A stretch of DNA of 64,000 bases from Flammula alnicola (Eukaryota > Basidiomycota > Agaricomycetes > Agaricales > Strophariaceae). The notes below the pieces were generated by a model. The model was not told the origin of the DNA, ran no database searches, and was given only the letters and a program-made list of their open reading frames with translations. This document shows positions 8,897 through 20,292 of the stretch, in pieces. The translations under genes were made by a program, and so were the position numbers. Each line of letters starts with the position of its first letter. Positions within the stretch are counted from its first letter, which is position 1. Location of the stretch: contig JADNRV010000004.1 in the NCBI GenBank assembly GCA_015499995.1, positions 930,001 to 994,000 of the forward strand, in the 5' to 3' direction.

Positions 8897-10552
8897 ATGT
8901 CAGCGGAAGAGAATGCTAAATCTACCATTGATCAGCCTCACATCGACAAGTTACCGGATGAGATCCTCGGGATCGTGTTCCTTCTAAACACAGCCAAGGC
9001 ACTAGGCGTGGAAATTGCACCTTACGATCCTCACGCGACCACGCTATCAACTATTCTTGTTTGCAGACGATGGCACGATGTTGCCCTCAGCTATCCAGAT
9101 ATATGGAGCCGGATCATCGACTACGAACGACATCCATCCTCCTGGGTCAAAGAATTGTTGCACCGTTCCAAATCATTACCCATCGATGTGGGGGAAGATT
9201 CAGTTTTCAAGCCTGTACAGCTTCGAAATCCTCGCGCTAGAGCCGTGCTGGAGCATATTTTCGAGGAGTCGGCAAGGTTGAGAACACTTAGCTTGCAGAT
9301 CAGGCTCGCGCCATGGGAATTCATTTGCCAGAGCTTCCTCCAGCATCCCGCTCCTAGTATCGAGTATTTGAACTTGATCACGTCATGTCCTTTCCCGGAC
9401 TCTCTTTACCCTGGACCCCTTTTCTCAAACCAAGCCCCAAACCTGAGAAGGTTACACCTACAACGTTGCCTCATCGACTTCTCCTCCATCGCCCTCTCCA
9501 ACCTGACCGAGTTGTCTGTGTTGGATATTTTGGCCCCTGGGATATTGTCACTCCGAAGACCTGACCACCCCTTGAAGGTAGCGCCTACCGTGGCAGGATG
9601 GCTTCATATCCTCGAGAATCTTCCGTCACTTAAATACCTCACTCTGAGCAGCGCAATAACACATTCGGAAGACAACGATTCTATCCCGACGGTCCATCTT
9701 CCCAACCTCCTTTTTTTAACCATCGGTGCTAGATTCCACGACGGAGTTGCATTCCTCCACCACATTTCGGTACCCCAATCATGTGGCATTCGATTAAGGC
9801 TCAGTTGTAATAGGGCGAGTCCCGGATTAGATGGGGTGAAACTATTGTCATTCCTAGGCAACCAGCTCTCCCACTGGTCACAGGATGTCCCTGATCGATA
9901 CCTTCAGGCAAAGATCCTCAGCGGTGATCGTATACATTTCGGCAACTCCAGACGTGTCGGATACATCTGGGACATGACGGAGTCCGCTGTGATTGAAGAG
10001 CATTCCTTGACGTCCAAAGATCCACTGGTCTGGCTTGTCCTTTCATTCGACAGCTCAGAGGACACCGTCAATTTCTTCACTCAACTACTTTCCTTATATG
10101 ATATCACATACCCCACCACCACCACTCTCGATTTGTGGCTTGATGAAGACTTCGCTACCTCAATCACCAATCCAACAAGGTTTCCTTCGCTTAGCACACT
10201 TCATTCTTTTACCGCAGTCAAAACTCTCAACCTGCTGGAACGATCGCCGCTCTACCTTCTTCCCATTTTTCAGCATTCGTCGCTCGCGAACCGCCCATTA
10301 TTGCCCGCTCTTCGTTCGCTACGCTTGACCCGTACCGATTTCGAAGACCAACAACGCGCGGCGTATTTCACCGTTATCGCGTTCTTACTCTGGCGGGCCG
10401 AAGTGCATATCCCCCTGGTGGATTTACAGATAATCGAGAGCAAAATTAGCAAGGAGACTGAAGAGTCTCTGGCGCGGATGGGGAGTGTGAAAGTATCTCT
10501 CGGAACTCTCAGGTCACAACTATTAGATCAATCATCGGACGAAGACAACTGA
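8897..10552 (+). CDS. F-box domain protein
   Basis: Single-exon frame of 551 residues from the ATG at 8897. An in-frame Leu codon lies further upstream at 8825, but 8897 is the first Met. The N-terminus has an F-box-like motif (IDKLPDEILGIVF, about residues 17-30), then LVCRRWHDVALSYPDIWSRI, the second half of the fold as seen in the very large Agaricomycete F-box family. The remainder is Leu-rich with irregular repeat-like spacing (LSNLTELSVLDIL, LENLPSLKYLTL), as in the LRR-like tails of these proteins. F-box proteins are substrate adaptors of SCF ubiquitin ligases; the substrate is unknown. Members are often lineage-specific and fast-evolving. No frame disruption is seen. Confidence 0.85.
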   Translation: MSAEENAKSTIDQPHIDKLPDEILGIVFLLNTAKALGVEIAPYDPHATTLSTILVCRRWHDVALSYPDIWSRIIDYERHPSSWVKELLHRSKSLPIDVGEDSVFKPVQLRNPRARAVLEHIFEESARLRTLSLQIRLAPWEFICQSFLQHPAPSIEYLNLITSCPFPDSLYPGPLFSNQAPNLRRLHLQRCLIDFSSIALSNLTELSVLDILAPGILSLRRPDHPLKVAPTVAGWLHILENLPSLKYLTLSSAITHSEDNDSIPTVHLPNLLFLTIGARFHDGVAFLHHISVPQSCGIRLRLSCNRASPGLDGVKLLSFLGNQLSHWSQDVPDRYLQAKILSGDRIHFGNSRRVGYIWDMTESAVIEEHSLTSKDPLVWLVLSFDSSEDTVNFFTQLLSLYDITYPTTTTLDLWLDEDFATSITNPTRFPSLSTLHSFTAVKTLNLLERSPLYLLPIFQHSSLANRPLLPALRSLRLTRTDFEDQQRAAYFTVIAFLLWRAEVHIPLVDLQIIESKISKETEESLARMGSVKVSLGTLRSQLLDQSSDEDN

Positions 10553-11308
10553 AGGATTGATGTGGATGCTTTGGCGGGAATACACCGACGCTTCATCATA
10601 TCAAATATCGATAGGCAATTTGAAAATTTGAATGATACATAATCGAAGGACGAAAACGTCTACATAGCACAGAAATACGCAGTAACTTTAACAGCCACAG
10701 ACGCGCATATGATTTCCATGACATCGATGCATTTCCTCTTCAAATGTTCACAGCGACAGAGCGGCCAGCCTGGCTTGCCTGGCGTCACGATCAGAAGTAG
10801 CGAGCTGACGCTCTTGATAACACTGACAGTGACATATGTACTTATGATTTGGACGCGCGTTCTCGCCGAGTCGCCCATATTGACCGTGCTGGTCGAACCC
10901 TCCAATTTATGTGAAACAGCAACGAAACAGCCTTGTTGTCTGCCGAGCATAGAAGAGGGTCCGATGCTCTGAATCGCAGTTTGCTGCAGATGAAGATATT
11001 TTTAGACCGGATCATTTCTAACCGCAAGTTCTCGGCACCGACGGCACGTACGCGTCAACGGTCAAAGGCAGAGGGTCCAACACTCACCGTAGATGATCAG
11101 ATCCATATCACTGAGCCGCGCCCGCAACTCTTGCATCTTGTCTATTGACGACTGCCATCGGCTTGGGGCGTTCTTCTAAGGGTTCTCTCCCACTCGACTG
11201 ACGCTCAAAAGGACGGTTCTACAGAATGGCGAAGAACAACATTCTCCTCTTCTTCTGCCATACACCAACTTGAGTTATTAACATACACAGTACATCGCTC
11301 GCGCCTCA
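10553..11308. other. Intergenic region with weak minus-strand coding signal
   Basis: No firm gene. On the minus strand a stretch beginning MQELRARLSDMDLIIY (about 11140-11090) ends at a GTGAGT donor. A CTGCAG acceptor near 10994 would join it to ANCDSEHRTLFYARQ and a stop near 10915. This may be a tiny two-exon gene or a relic, but nothing in it is recognisable. The last 100 bases should hold the promoter of the monooxygenase starting at 11309. Confidence 0.3.
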
Positions 11309-13511
11309 ATGAGCACCGAAACTTTACCTGTCTTGATTGTGAGTATCCATTTTCTTGATTTTCTCATGATTCATGAACTAAAGCAGCCGCGTGTTTTCTA
11401 TCTAGAGTGGTGCCGGGCCATCTGGTCTCGTCCTCGCGTTGTCCTTGCGCGAAAACGGGATACCAGTCCGCATCATTGATAAAGAACCTGGACCAAGACT
11501 TGGAGAACGCGGAGCTGGCGTTTCCGTGAGTGATTCAAATTGTCGATAATTCGCTTATGCTGACCGGCTATTATCATCGTGTTTTTGTATATAGCCTCGC
11601 TCGCTCGAGCTGCACAAGATACTTGGGACCTTCGACGATGTCAACGCTGCAGGAAAGCCAATTCCTCTGAGGAGGGAATATGACCCGTCGGACGGGCACA
11701 AACCTCTGAAGACATATCCTATGATACCCATTAAGCAGGCAACGATCGGAATACCCTACGTTCGTCTATTTCGTTTTTCTACTGTGCATTCACATCTGAC
11801 TAAGATCTAATCTTAATATTCCAGGCTAACGCGCTCATGGTAGGACAGAACCACCACGAACGCATTCTTCGCTCACACCTGGAGAAATTGGGTGTTGCGG
11901 TTGAATTTGGGTCCGAGTTGCGTTCGTTCACGCAGTCTGAGGACGGTGTCACAGCCGAGATCGTTCGTCATGTCGATGGGAAAGAGGTCATCGAACATGT
12001 GAAGGTCTCTTGGCTAGTCGGAACGGATGGGGCGCACAGCGTCGTTCGTAAGACGCTTGGATTGGACTTCCTCGGCGAGACGCGTGACTCGCTTGAGATG
12101 GTCATCGGTGACATCAGGATGAAAGGCGAGCCTCGAGAGGTCTATGAAATTGTAATTCTTTCCACCTCCGATGCTGATTAGAATTTTTAGTACTGGGAAC
12201 GCTGGGGAGACACGTCGTCGAAAATGTTCGCCGATGATTTCTAATTGCATGTCCTCGGCTAATAATTCCTTTCGTAGTGTCAACACTCGCCCTTCGGGAC
12301 AGGACTCGGACGTTTTGACTTTCTTGATCGCTGGGAAAGTGGACGTTCAGAAACTGTTGTCCAACCCCAAGTCAGTCATCGATGAATTTTACGAGATCTC
12401 AGGAAGGCGAGACATCACCTTGGAAGAAGTTATATGGATGGCGAAATACAGGTGAGTAAAGGGGATAAGTAAGCCTTCGAATATTGTCGATGCTCACGAG
12501 TCTATATTAAAGGCCGAATATTCGAATGGTTAAGCAGCTCAGAGTCGGCAGGGTTTTCATAGCAGGAGGTCAGTGGATTTTACATACTCTCACCTCGCAA
12601 AAGGGTTCTAACTTCGGGTCCTGACAGACGCTGCCCATTGCCATAGTCCCACTGGCGGTCAGGTAGATAATTTGTCCGTTGTCTTTTCGTCAACCTTCTA
12701 ATGTCTTCCACTTCAAATTATAGGGTCTAAACTCTAGCATTCAAGATTCGGTTAGTAATGAATTTATTCCTTAGGTTACTGGAAGGCTGACGCGCTAATG
12801 TGATTTGACCTGCAGTTTAACCTAGGCTGGAAGTTGGCGCTGGTTTTGAAAGGTTATGCCCCAGCCTCCCTGCTGGATACTTACGGGGAAGAGCGTCTCC
12901 CTGTCATCGCAGAGATGCTCAACAAGACAACGGAACTCCTGAACCACATGTCCAAGGGTGTTACTCGAACGGATGGCGAAGTGAAAATCAGAGGAGATAT
13001 GTCCCAGCTGGGCGTTAACTACAGAGGCAGCCCCATCGTCTACGAGGAAGGCGCCGACCCTACGAAGGTGCAAGGTATCGGTTATAACAAGGAGAGTGAG
13101 ACTGCGGCGCTGCCGGGTGATAGGGCACCGGAAGCACCCAATCTTATCGACGTCGCCGGCGACAGTGACAAGCCCGTCAGCTTATTCGGGATCCTCTCCC
13201 CTTCTCACCATTCAATCGTCGTATTTTCCGACGGGTATTCCAATGAGGAGCTCCAAGGCCTATCCGAAGTCATCCGTCGACAGCCTGAGAACACTGCGCA
13301 CAGTGTGCTTATTCAAAGTTCACAGGGCGCCATTTCGAACCTTGTTGCATCATTCGACCGGGTTGTTATAGACGATAAAGGCCATGCGTATGCAGGCTAC
13401 AACGTACATGGGCCTACCGTTGTCGTCATTCGCCCCGACGGTGTTATTGGCGCTCGCGTTCGCTTGGCGTCTGGGGTAGAACGGTACTTCCAAGGCATCT
13501 TCGGCGCCTGA
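11309..13511 (+). CDS. FAD-dependent monooxygenase, phenol hydroxylase type
   Basis: Multi-exon gene; all junctions use GT-AG introns and keep phase. The first exon is MSTETLPVLI (11309-11338), followed by SGAGPSGLVLALSLREN, a Rossmann GxGxxG that binds the FAD ADP moiety. GTDGAHSVVRKTLGLDF is the conserved DG motif and VFIAGDAAHCHSPTGGQGLN the GD motif contacting the flavin ribitol. The C-terminal ~100 residues (from about SLFGILSPSHHS to YFQGIFGA) match the thioredoxin-like tail of the PheA/TfdB group. Such enzymes hydroxylate phenolic or other aromatic substrates with NAD(P)H and O2. The substrate cannot be read from sequence. It lies beside a P450 relic, and another family member is at 61753-64000. 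No signal peptide, so probably cytosolic. Confidence 0.9.
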
Positions 13512-14540
13512 CCAGTGGGTGCACGTGGATATTTAATAGTTTTTTCGCCTCTTCAACAGAATTACTAGATACTTGCCGAACAGTTTGTGAGAAGATTGAT
13601 AAGACCAATACAATTTATGATACACTGATACTCGATTATGTCGTGTGCAGAGCAACGCGGGGAACCAACGATGCTATTCAGATTTCGCAACTAAATCTGA
13701 TGGTACTCGGCATTCGGTTCGCGACACGTTACAAGACGACAAAATGACGAATTAACTTTGATTTGGGCAGAGTCCATACTCTAAGCGTCCTCCACCTTAC
13801 CATGTCGAAGTGTCCCTTTCAATACAACATAACCTCCTTGCGAAGGGCATTGGCGGACGAAGAGCGGACCTCTCGTAAGCATTTAATTGGTGTTCGGAAG
13901 TTCCTGCTTCAAGTTGTGTCTTCTCTGTTGCTGGAAAATCATTACAGAGACGGTTGGTACATGCTCCAGCGACTGAAATCGCGAATGACATTTGCGTCAG
14001 CGTAGAACATTCCACATTCCCATTCCTCCTCTCCCAGGTCAAATAAGCGCTGAGTTATCTGAAAACAGTGGCGGCCAATGACATCAAAGCCGCCGCTTGA
14101 CAAAATTGACTTGAATGATTCCAGCTCATCTTTGCGCATCAGGAAAAAGTCAGAAGTATATGGAGACCAACATAGTCTACATAGTGCCCATAGCTCCGTT
14201 GCAAGCCCCTTGTTATGTTGTAATCCATAGTTTGTCACATTTGCAATGAAGTGCTATGGACAACTATAGAGTTGGCCATAGGCTCTATGGCATACATGTA
14301 AACTCATTGTATCATAGTCTTTATTGTTAGCTATAGACCTCGATAGTGCTCAAGAGATTTGTTAAGGAAAGCAAAATGGCAATTGTATATTTTTCGGGGG
14401 GGATGAATACATGAATACTAATAGTACTAATCTAAATCCTCGCCAGTCTAATGATGTTACTCAGTTCGCTGTGGCGATCTTGGTTCAACCCGGGGGAATA
14501 GGATTGAAGCGAAATGGATTGGACAGGAAGAAAATCTCAC
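13512..14540. other. Region with relic coding signal, no intact gene
   Basis: A minus-strand frame at 14238-13942 reads as plausible protein (SDFFLMRKDELESFKSIL ... FDLGEEEWECGMFY) but has no known domain or clear splice partners. An 18-bp segment at 14135-14152 reappears inverted at 16531-16548, so this stretch may belong to a repeated element. The missing 3' part of the neighbouring P450 is not found here. Confidence 0.35.
14135..14152 (+). repeat. 18-bp inverted repeat, left arm
   Basis: cgcatcaggaaaaagtca is present here and as its exact reverse complement at 16531-16548. In both places it reads DFFLMR in one frame, which hints at two copies of the same decayed gene in opposite orientation. 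Confidence 0.5.
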
Positions 14541-15007
14541 CATGTTTTTACACCCGCATCTGTCGGGAAGAAGCGCACAAGTTTAGAGAAGTAGCAGTGG
14601 CACGGGTGAAAGGAATACGTACAGCTCGCCTGGCATGACCAAGGATGGCTTATTAGAATAGATGGACCCACGCTTGTCCAGCAGCTCAGAGGCAGCCTCG
14701 GGGCTGTTGACAAAGACGAGGCCAATCCCAAGAAGGTTCAAGTACACGACATCGCCTGAACAGGGGGCAGGGGGGGAAGCCGTCAGCCACTCGCGCACAT
14801 CTGCTGAAGGTCAAAAGACTAACCGTACTGCTTCGCCCACTTGGACGCGGGCAACCACAGCTCCTTTGCTGTGAGATCCCTGACATTGCCCAATAGCAGG
14901 ACGGGGGGTGGGGGAAGAGGTGCCGAGGAAGCTTTAGGCTTTCGAAACCACAGGAAAAGGGCGACGAGAAGGCTGGTGAGCGCGGCCCAAGCGGAAGTGC
15001 TAGTCAT
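14541..15007 (-). pseudogene. Cytochrome P450, 5' fragment only
   Basis: Three exons join in phase: 15007-14824, 14755-14623 and 14559-14541. They give a membrane anchor (WAALTSLLVALFLWF), the Pro-rich hinge (APLPPPPVLLLGN), the A-helix/beta-1 region (GDVVYLNLLGIGLVFVNSPEAASELLDKRGSIYSNKPSLVMPGEL cut into exons) and LCGCKNM. This matches the first ~110 residues of basidiomycete CYP proteins. The rest of a P450 (~400 residues, including the I-helix, ExxR and heme Cys) is absent downstream, where only about 1 kb separates it from the monooxygenase. It is therefore a truncated remnant. Its exons look intact, so the truncation may be recent. Confidence 0.75.
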
Positions 15008-15849
15008 GGTAGCAAGGGGACTAGAAAAGGCGCACAGCGGATGAAATTCGAATGCCTATGGCGGCGCAGAGTGGTGGCAGCAAAAAATAACATAGGATCA
15101 TCCGTGGAGATAGTCGACGAGATCCTGCATGAATCCTGCATTGAAAGAATAAGCATCAACAGAGCCATAGAATATGGAAAAAAAAACACTCCACCTTCCG
15201 AAGTTGAACGAGGTTCGCTCTCCGATTGGTATCTCCCTTCCGAGATCTTCCGACATACTGCCACCTACAGCCTGTGTTGTCTGGCATCCCCAGACAACGA
15301 TGGCTTCCGTTCCAACAATCATGGCCGTCGCGATATTCCACTGCCATCACGATCCCCCCTGCTACCATCGCAGCACAGGAGATATGAACCTAATCACACA
15401 ACATATCAATACTGGCAGTACAATAGAGAAATTGAAACATACCGCTCTATGCAAACTGTGTAAGCCATCGTAGATTCGGAAGAGGATGAGCACTGTGAGG
15501 AATCCATGATGGTAGCATGCAGAAATAATTAAGAACAGAAAAGAATGTGAAGACAGTCGGCTGTGCTTACGGCGCTGCTCATGGCATGAATGACGGTTCT
15601 CTCATGTTGGCTCGCACAGCATCTGCAGAATAGGGAGCGAAGACACAGAATAGGAATCACAAGACACCATATTGTATTGCCAACTAACCAGTGTGGCCAG
15701 CATTGGTCTTTGGCAAGAAAGTTTGGTGGCGGACAAGAAGGGAGATGAGAGTAAGAGGCAAGCGACGAAAAGTTACGAGTCCAACAATTACCACTTTGGG
15801 ACATCAACCATCACGTGATGTGCCGCGTTCAGTTCTGGCGACTTTGAAT
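15008..15849. other. Intergenic, no gene seen
   Basis: Upstream flank of the P450 fragment. Only short overlapping frames on both strands, with no motif or consistent splice pattern. Confidence 0.4.
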
Positions 15850-16103
15850 AGGACCTCGGTTAATCGGCTAAGAGGTCAGATAGCAGAATTGCCTTATATG
15901 GTCATCTCGGGTGGACAAAAAGCGAGACAATGGGCCATTGGTGAACCCGTTTTGGGAATAATGTCGGGATTTCGAGCGGAACCGGGCCTTTTGCTCCAAA
16001 ACAAGTAATTTGGCCTCCAAGATCCCCTCCCAAAGGCCGGTTATTGCCGAAATCGGCGCCGGGTGGACCATATCTGACCTCTTAGCCGATTAACCGAGGT
16101 CCT
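15850..16103. mobile_element. 254-bp MITE with perfect 33-bp TIRs
   Basis: The 33 bases at 15850-15882 (aggacctcggttaatcggct and 13 more) are the exact reverse complement of 16071-16103. The octamer ctttgaat flanks both sides (15842-15849 and 16104-16111), giving an 8-bp target duplication; one more base could be counted on each side. The interior has no coding potential. Perfect arms indicate recent activity. The AGGACC tip and 8-bp duplication match the class of the 668-bp element at 7591-8258, although the inner sequences differ. Confidence 0.88.
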
Positions 16104-16934
16104 CTTTGAATATTCTGGTGAATTTCCAATTTCTGGCAGACCTGGAACACAATTGCGTCTCTGCTGGACGCTTCCCGATGCCTCTCGATGCTGGCGCATC
16201 TTCAGGTTACTTACTTTTCATTTGTGTACTTGTGCACTGAACTTTGAAATAAAATTAAACGTAGTCAGCTTCTTGTCATTGCTGTCCAAGGCTCCAAGCC
16301 TCATAGTAATATATAGTAACTCATAGTATCTCATTGCACATATAGCCAATAGAGCCAACCTCACAAACAATCAAGTGCTCGAGATCGTTTCCAGGGCACT
16401 CTATATTTCAATATTTCCAATATAGGTCTGGCCGTGGTCTCTAGGCAACTATATTTCCATCGGCCGAGTCTATGGTGAACAATCAGTGCAATATCGGTGA
16501 ACAGAGCTAATCGGGAAACTATGACCAAATTGACTTTTTCCTGATGCGTTCATTCGGGATTCTAGGGGTAACTGTTGAAAATCATTGACGAAATGCTATA
16601 AAGAACAAAAATAACGAACCAATTCACCTGAAGTCTGGCGGCCCTCCATTATCCCGTCTGACACATACGCTGGAGCCTCTGCCAAGATGTTAGAACTTTT
16701 GGAACATGTCAGTTGATGGGGATATCGTTTCTTAATTTTGGCCTGATAAGGAAAGTGACCCAGGATCTTGAAGCTCCTTCTGTTGTACGTAGTCCATCCG
16801 AGACGGTTATATGGACTCCCCAGGGCAACTTTCGATCTTCTCCCGCAGACGACCTCTCGCTCTCCTGCCTGGAAATGTCCAAGTGACCATTCCACCCCAA
16901 CCATCTGCTCACGACCTCGAACGCGTCGGATAGC
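16104..16934. other. Intergenic, AT-rich, no gene seen
   Basis: Repeated short ctcatagta / atatagtaac motifs (16300-16340) and the right arm of an 18-bp inverted repeat are the only structure noted. The end presumably holds the promoter of the gene starting at 16935. Confidence 0.4.
16531..16548 (-). repeat. 18-bp inverted repeat, right arm
   Basis: Exact reverse complement of 14135-14152; the + strand reads IDFFLMRSFG in one frame. Confidence 0.5.
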
Positions 16935-18371
16935 ATGGACGCCAGCACGATCGACTCGTCGGACCTAGCAGGCCTCTTGGCTCAGTACGCGGGATATACC
17001 ATAGAGGATCTTTATTCGGCGAAACGAAGTATTGACGAGGCGCGATATGCTATTGCGGCGATGCTGGCATTGCAGATTTACGAGTTAATAGCTGGGTGTG
17101 TTTTTCTCGATACAATAATCATTAATGGGAAGACGCGGACTTACCGTTGGTATGAACCAGAATGCAGAAAGAAATCAGATTGGTCCGCTTTTTTTTTTGC
17201 TTCTGCTAACGCAGGAGTCTGATCATGCTAGCAGATTCACCGCGGTACATTGTCAAGCATCCAAGTACTGTATTTTCTATGTCGCTACTACCCTCTTGTC
17301 ATCTGGGTGCTCGTGATATGGGCTTACGTCGCCGACCACGACGCGGATACGTGCTCTCGCGTCGCGCATACAGTTCACGCATTGCTGGCTCCATGCGTAA
17401 GTCTCCTCATTTCGTCTCCCCGACTCCCACCCAATCTCACGTCGTCGCGGACTTGCGTTTCGATTTCGTCCCGGTAGCAATTCTTTTCGCAAGGTGAGTT
17501 TTCCTCGTTCCGGTAATATCACGAACCGCGTCCCTGATTGGCCCGGACACCCATAGCTGTGATGATGATGCGGGCGTTTGCCTTTGCGGGGCGAAGCAAG
17601 CGCATCTTGGCTTTGCTCGGGTCCTGTTATATCTGCCTTCTGGGCGTAGACATCTGGGTGTTTTGCACTCAGATTGTGATTCCTCCAACAGAACTATATG
17701 TGCTGCTCGGCGGGACAGGCTGTTTCCCCAATTACGGTGATGGGTTCATGGCTCTACGCATCGGAGTGAGTTTCTTGCTCTTTCTGCCCAGCACTTCACC
17801 TCTGATAGTACATTTTTAGTACTCAATGGTTACTTGCAATGTTCTCTTCATCTCTGAAGCATGCCGTTAACGGTTGATATTCAGTTAGCCGCTATTATGA
17901 TGGATTTAATTTCACTGGTTGTGGTTGTCGTCGTATGTCTTCCAAATGTGCTTGCTAACCATAATCGTCCAGTTGACCAATCCCTTCTTCGTCAGCATTG
18001 TCTGAGGTCCGGCTGGAATCGAGATGTGTCGTTGGCACGGTATTTTGTAAGCCAAGGTCAGCTTTAAACGCGTTCCCGATTTACCCGCTCCTGAATATGA
18101 AATGCTTGTATAGGTCTGACCGCGTTTGCGCTTGTATTACTCATCAATGTCGGGACTGCGATTCTATTCTTCCGGTACGCCTCAAGTGTTCTGAATATAA
18201 TGCCTTTTTTACTCATTGCATTAAAACAAAACAGTCCGCCGCGTTATCACACTGGAGTAGGGATTCCATTGATTCTTATTGTTTCCAATGTCGTGGTATG
18301 TCCTACGCCACAATTTAGATTATAATCACACACACAGTGCTGAATTACATGTCCAGGCCTGCAGGGTGTAA
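16935..18371 (+). pseudogene. DUF6533-type multipass membrane protein, probably decayed
   Basis: Pieces in order on the + strand: MDASTIDSSDLAGLLAQYAG with IDEARYAIAAMLALQIYELI, then LYFLCRYYPLVIWVLVIWAYVADHD, then AFAFAGRSKRILALLGSCYI ... CTQIVIPPTELYVLLGGTGCFPNYG, then LAAIMMDLISLVVVVV, SGWNRDVSLARYFVSQG, LTAFALVLLINVGTAILFF and a last exon ending VVACRV-stop near 18371. This follows the seven-helix layout of Agaricomycete DUF6533 proteins, whose function is unknown. The later exons splice cleanly. Before AFAFAGR the frames do not join without one-base shifts and an acceptor is missing near 17450, and the C-terminal cytosolic tail is short. Either the gene is dying or the sequence has small errors. 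Confidence 0.6.
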
Positions 18372-20292
18372 GACCCTCGAACGTCAATCCTAACTAGGAA
18401 GAATGCTAACCTTGCTTTCAATGTTTTTAGTATCCTACAACTTCGAGCACAAGTGTTGCCTACAGCATCGGAATTATCAAGACGGCGTTCTTGTTTAGTT
18501 CGCAACGCATTCTTCCTGCCCGAAAGTGATTCATGGATTATAGAATCCCAGGCCTTGCCCTCGACACAGAATTATAATTTATCCTAAGTACCAACGGACT
18601 TGTACAATAACTATTTACAATGTAATACCTAGAGATACCAAAAATACTAGTACAGCATAGGCGCCTGTGCCATAGCATTTGTACATATTCAATCATAGAA
18701 ACCCGAAACACCCCATTGGCCCCTTCACCGTCTGCAGCCTGAGTAATTCCAGGAAATCCTCACATGCCCTGGCTGACACTTGCCTGTTGCACAGCAGTGA
18801 AATTAATCTTCTTGGCATTGCTCCAGAAGATAAGATGACTATCAGTTATCAGAACTTCCCGGAAGCCCAGGTTATTTATTGCCTCAGCCAATAACTATGT
18901 TCGAGCCAGCACTGGTATTCCCAAGCTCAAGGCTACTATGACGATCCCCTGCATTACGATGAATGGTACCGGCCGTATTTTTTACAAGGTCCCGGTCACC
19001 ATCCTTGCTGTCATCACCAGCCAGTATCCTCCCCAGACCACCCACGTTGCGAGACGTCACTCCAACTCGCATTATAAGCCAAGGAATGGAGGACTCCCGT
19101 TCTGTAAAGTGGCCTTGGCAACATTTCGAAGCTTTTAGGGTGAGTAGGATTTCCAAATCAATGTGGAAGTTCGTGCCATGCCACTGGCGTCTGTAGGAGG
19201 TATGAAAACGTACGGAATGTCCTCTGGATACAGCTAAGCAGAGAAACTTACTGCATTCGAGCCTGGGATATCCATTACCTTTGATGCATCGTTTCCTCTC
19301 CAACTCCTGATTGTCCTCGAATCTTCTTGTATTTTAAATTCCTAGTCTGTGCTTCTGTTCGCAGCAAAGTAGGAGAGTCAATATCATTGGGGTATATATA
19401 ATATTGCAATTTGGTCTAGCTATAAGGTACTCGAAACAAGTCGGAATGGACCATCGCTTTCAAATCACCAAGTTATTCTGCTCGAAATGTCTAGTAGAAC
19501 GTCGTAACATACGTCGAACGTGTCGAATAGCTGGTTGCATGTGTCCACGACGCCAACGCTTGCAGACAACGCAAAGAAGCCGAGCATCGAGATTGGATAT
19601 CGAGGATGTCGTTCCGTGACACTAGGTTTGAAGGAAGAACGCGTTGAGAGGGAGGACGACGAGGAATGAACCCAGATTTAATTGACTTGAGCGATTAGGA
19701 ACCTTGAGCTCGTGGCAGATGGCGGCCACGGTGGTGAAATGATGACGATGAGGACGTTCGGGGCTGGTTGGGATCTTGCAGAAAAAAAAGAGTTATAGAT
19801 AAATAAGTAAAATGAAGAGGTCGACTCCGTGTTGGAAGGAATTCGGAATTCTAGGGGACGGAGAAGGTGTGTATAGAAAAGAAAGGACGGTAGGAAGGTA
19901 TAATAAACAACAACAACGGAAATAGAACAACTCTTCAAGTTGAAGCAGCAGCAGAAATTAAAGAAAAACAGAAGAGGATTCAAGAAGGATCATGATCATG
20001 ATCATGAGCGGGCGTAAGGATTCGAGTTTGGGGTGACGGTGGTAACGAGTCGATAGACGAAAGACGGAAGCGGGTAAAAAGGTAAGACAAAATGGGGGTA
20101 CGTGTATGAAGGCAGTGGGGTCAAGGATATGGCTAGGTCGGATACGAACTCCCAAAACAAATAAATTCAAAGAAAAAGAACCGTAACACGAGCAACGAGC
20201 TCTCAAACCATGAAAAATAAAAGGAAATCCATATCCTCGTCATCGCCATATCCAGTGCTTTACGTAGCCCCCCTGCTCTCTCTCTGATCCAC
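18372..20292. other. Gene-poor interval
   Basis: Frames exist but none is convincing. One + frame near 18900-19080 is rich in Tyr/Asp/His (QGYYDDPLHYDEWY) and could be an exon relic. A (gatcat)n microsatellite lies at about 19988-20008. The rightmost part is the 3' flank of the membrane protein gene ending at 20293. Confidence 0.4.

Noticed and set aside
14480..14500. ggttcaacccggggg resembling a tRNA B box
   Set aside because: No A box or cloverleaf-forming partners within 80 bp.
18884..19303. 139-codon minus-strand frame
   Set aside because: No motif and no splice partners; overlapping plus-strand frames look equally plausible. Left as gene-poor DNA.
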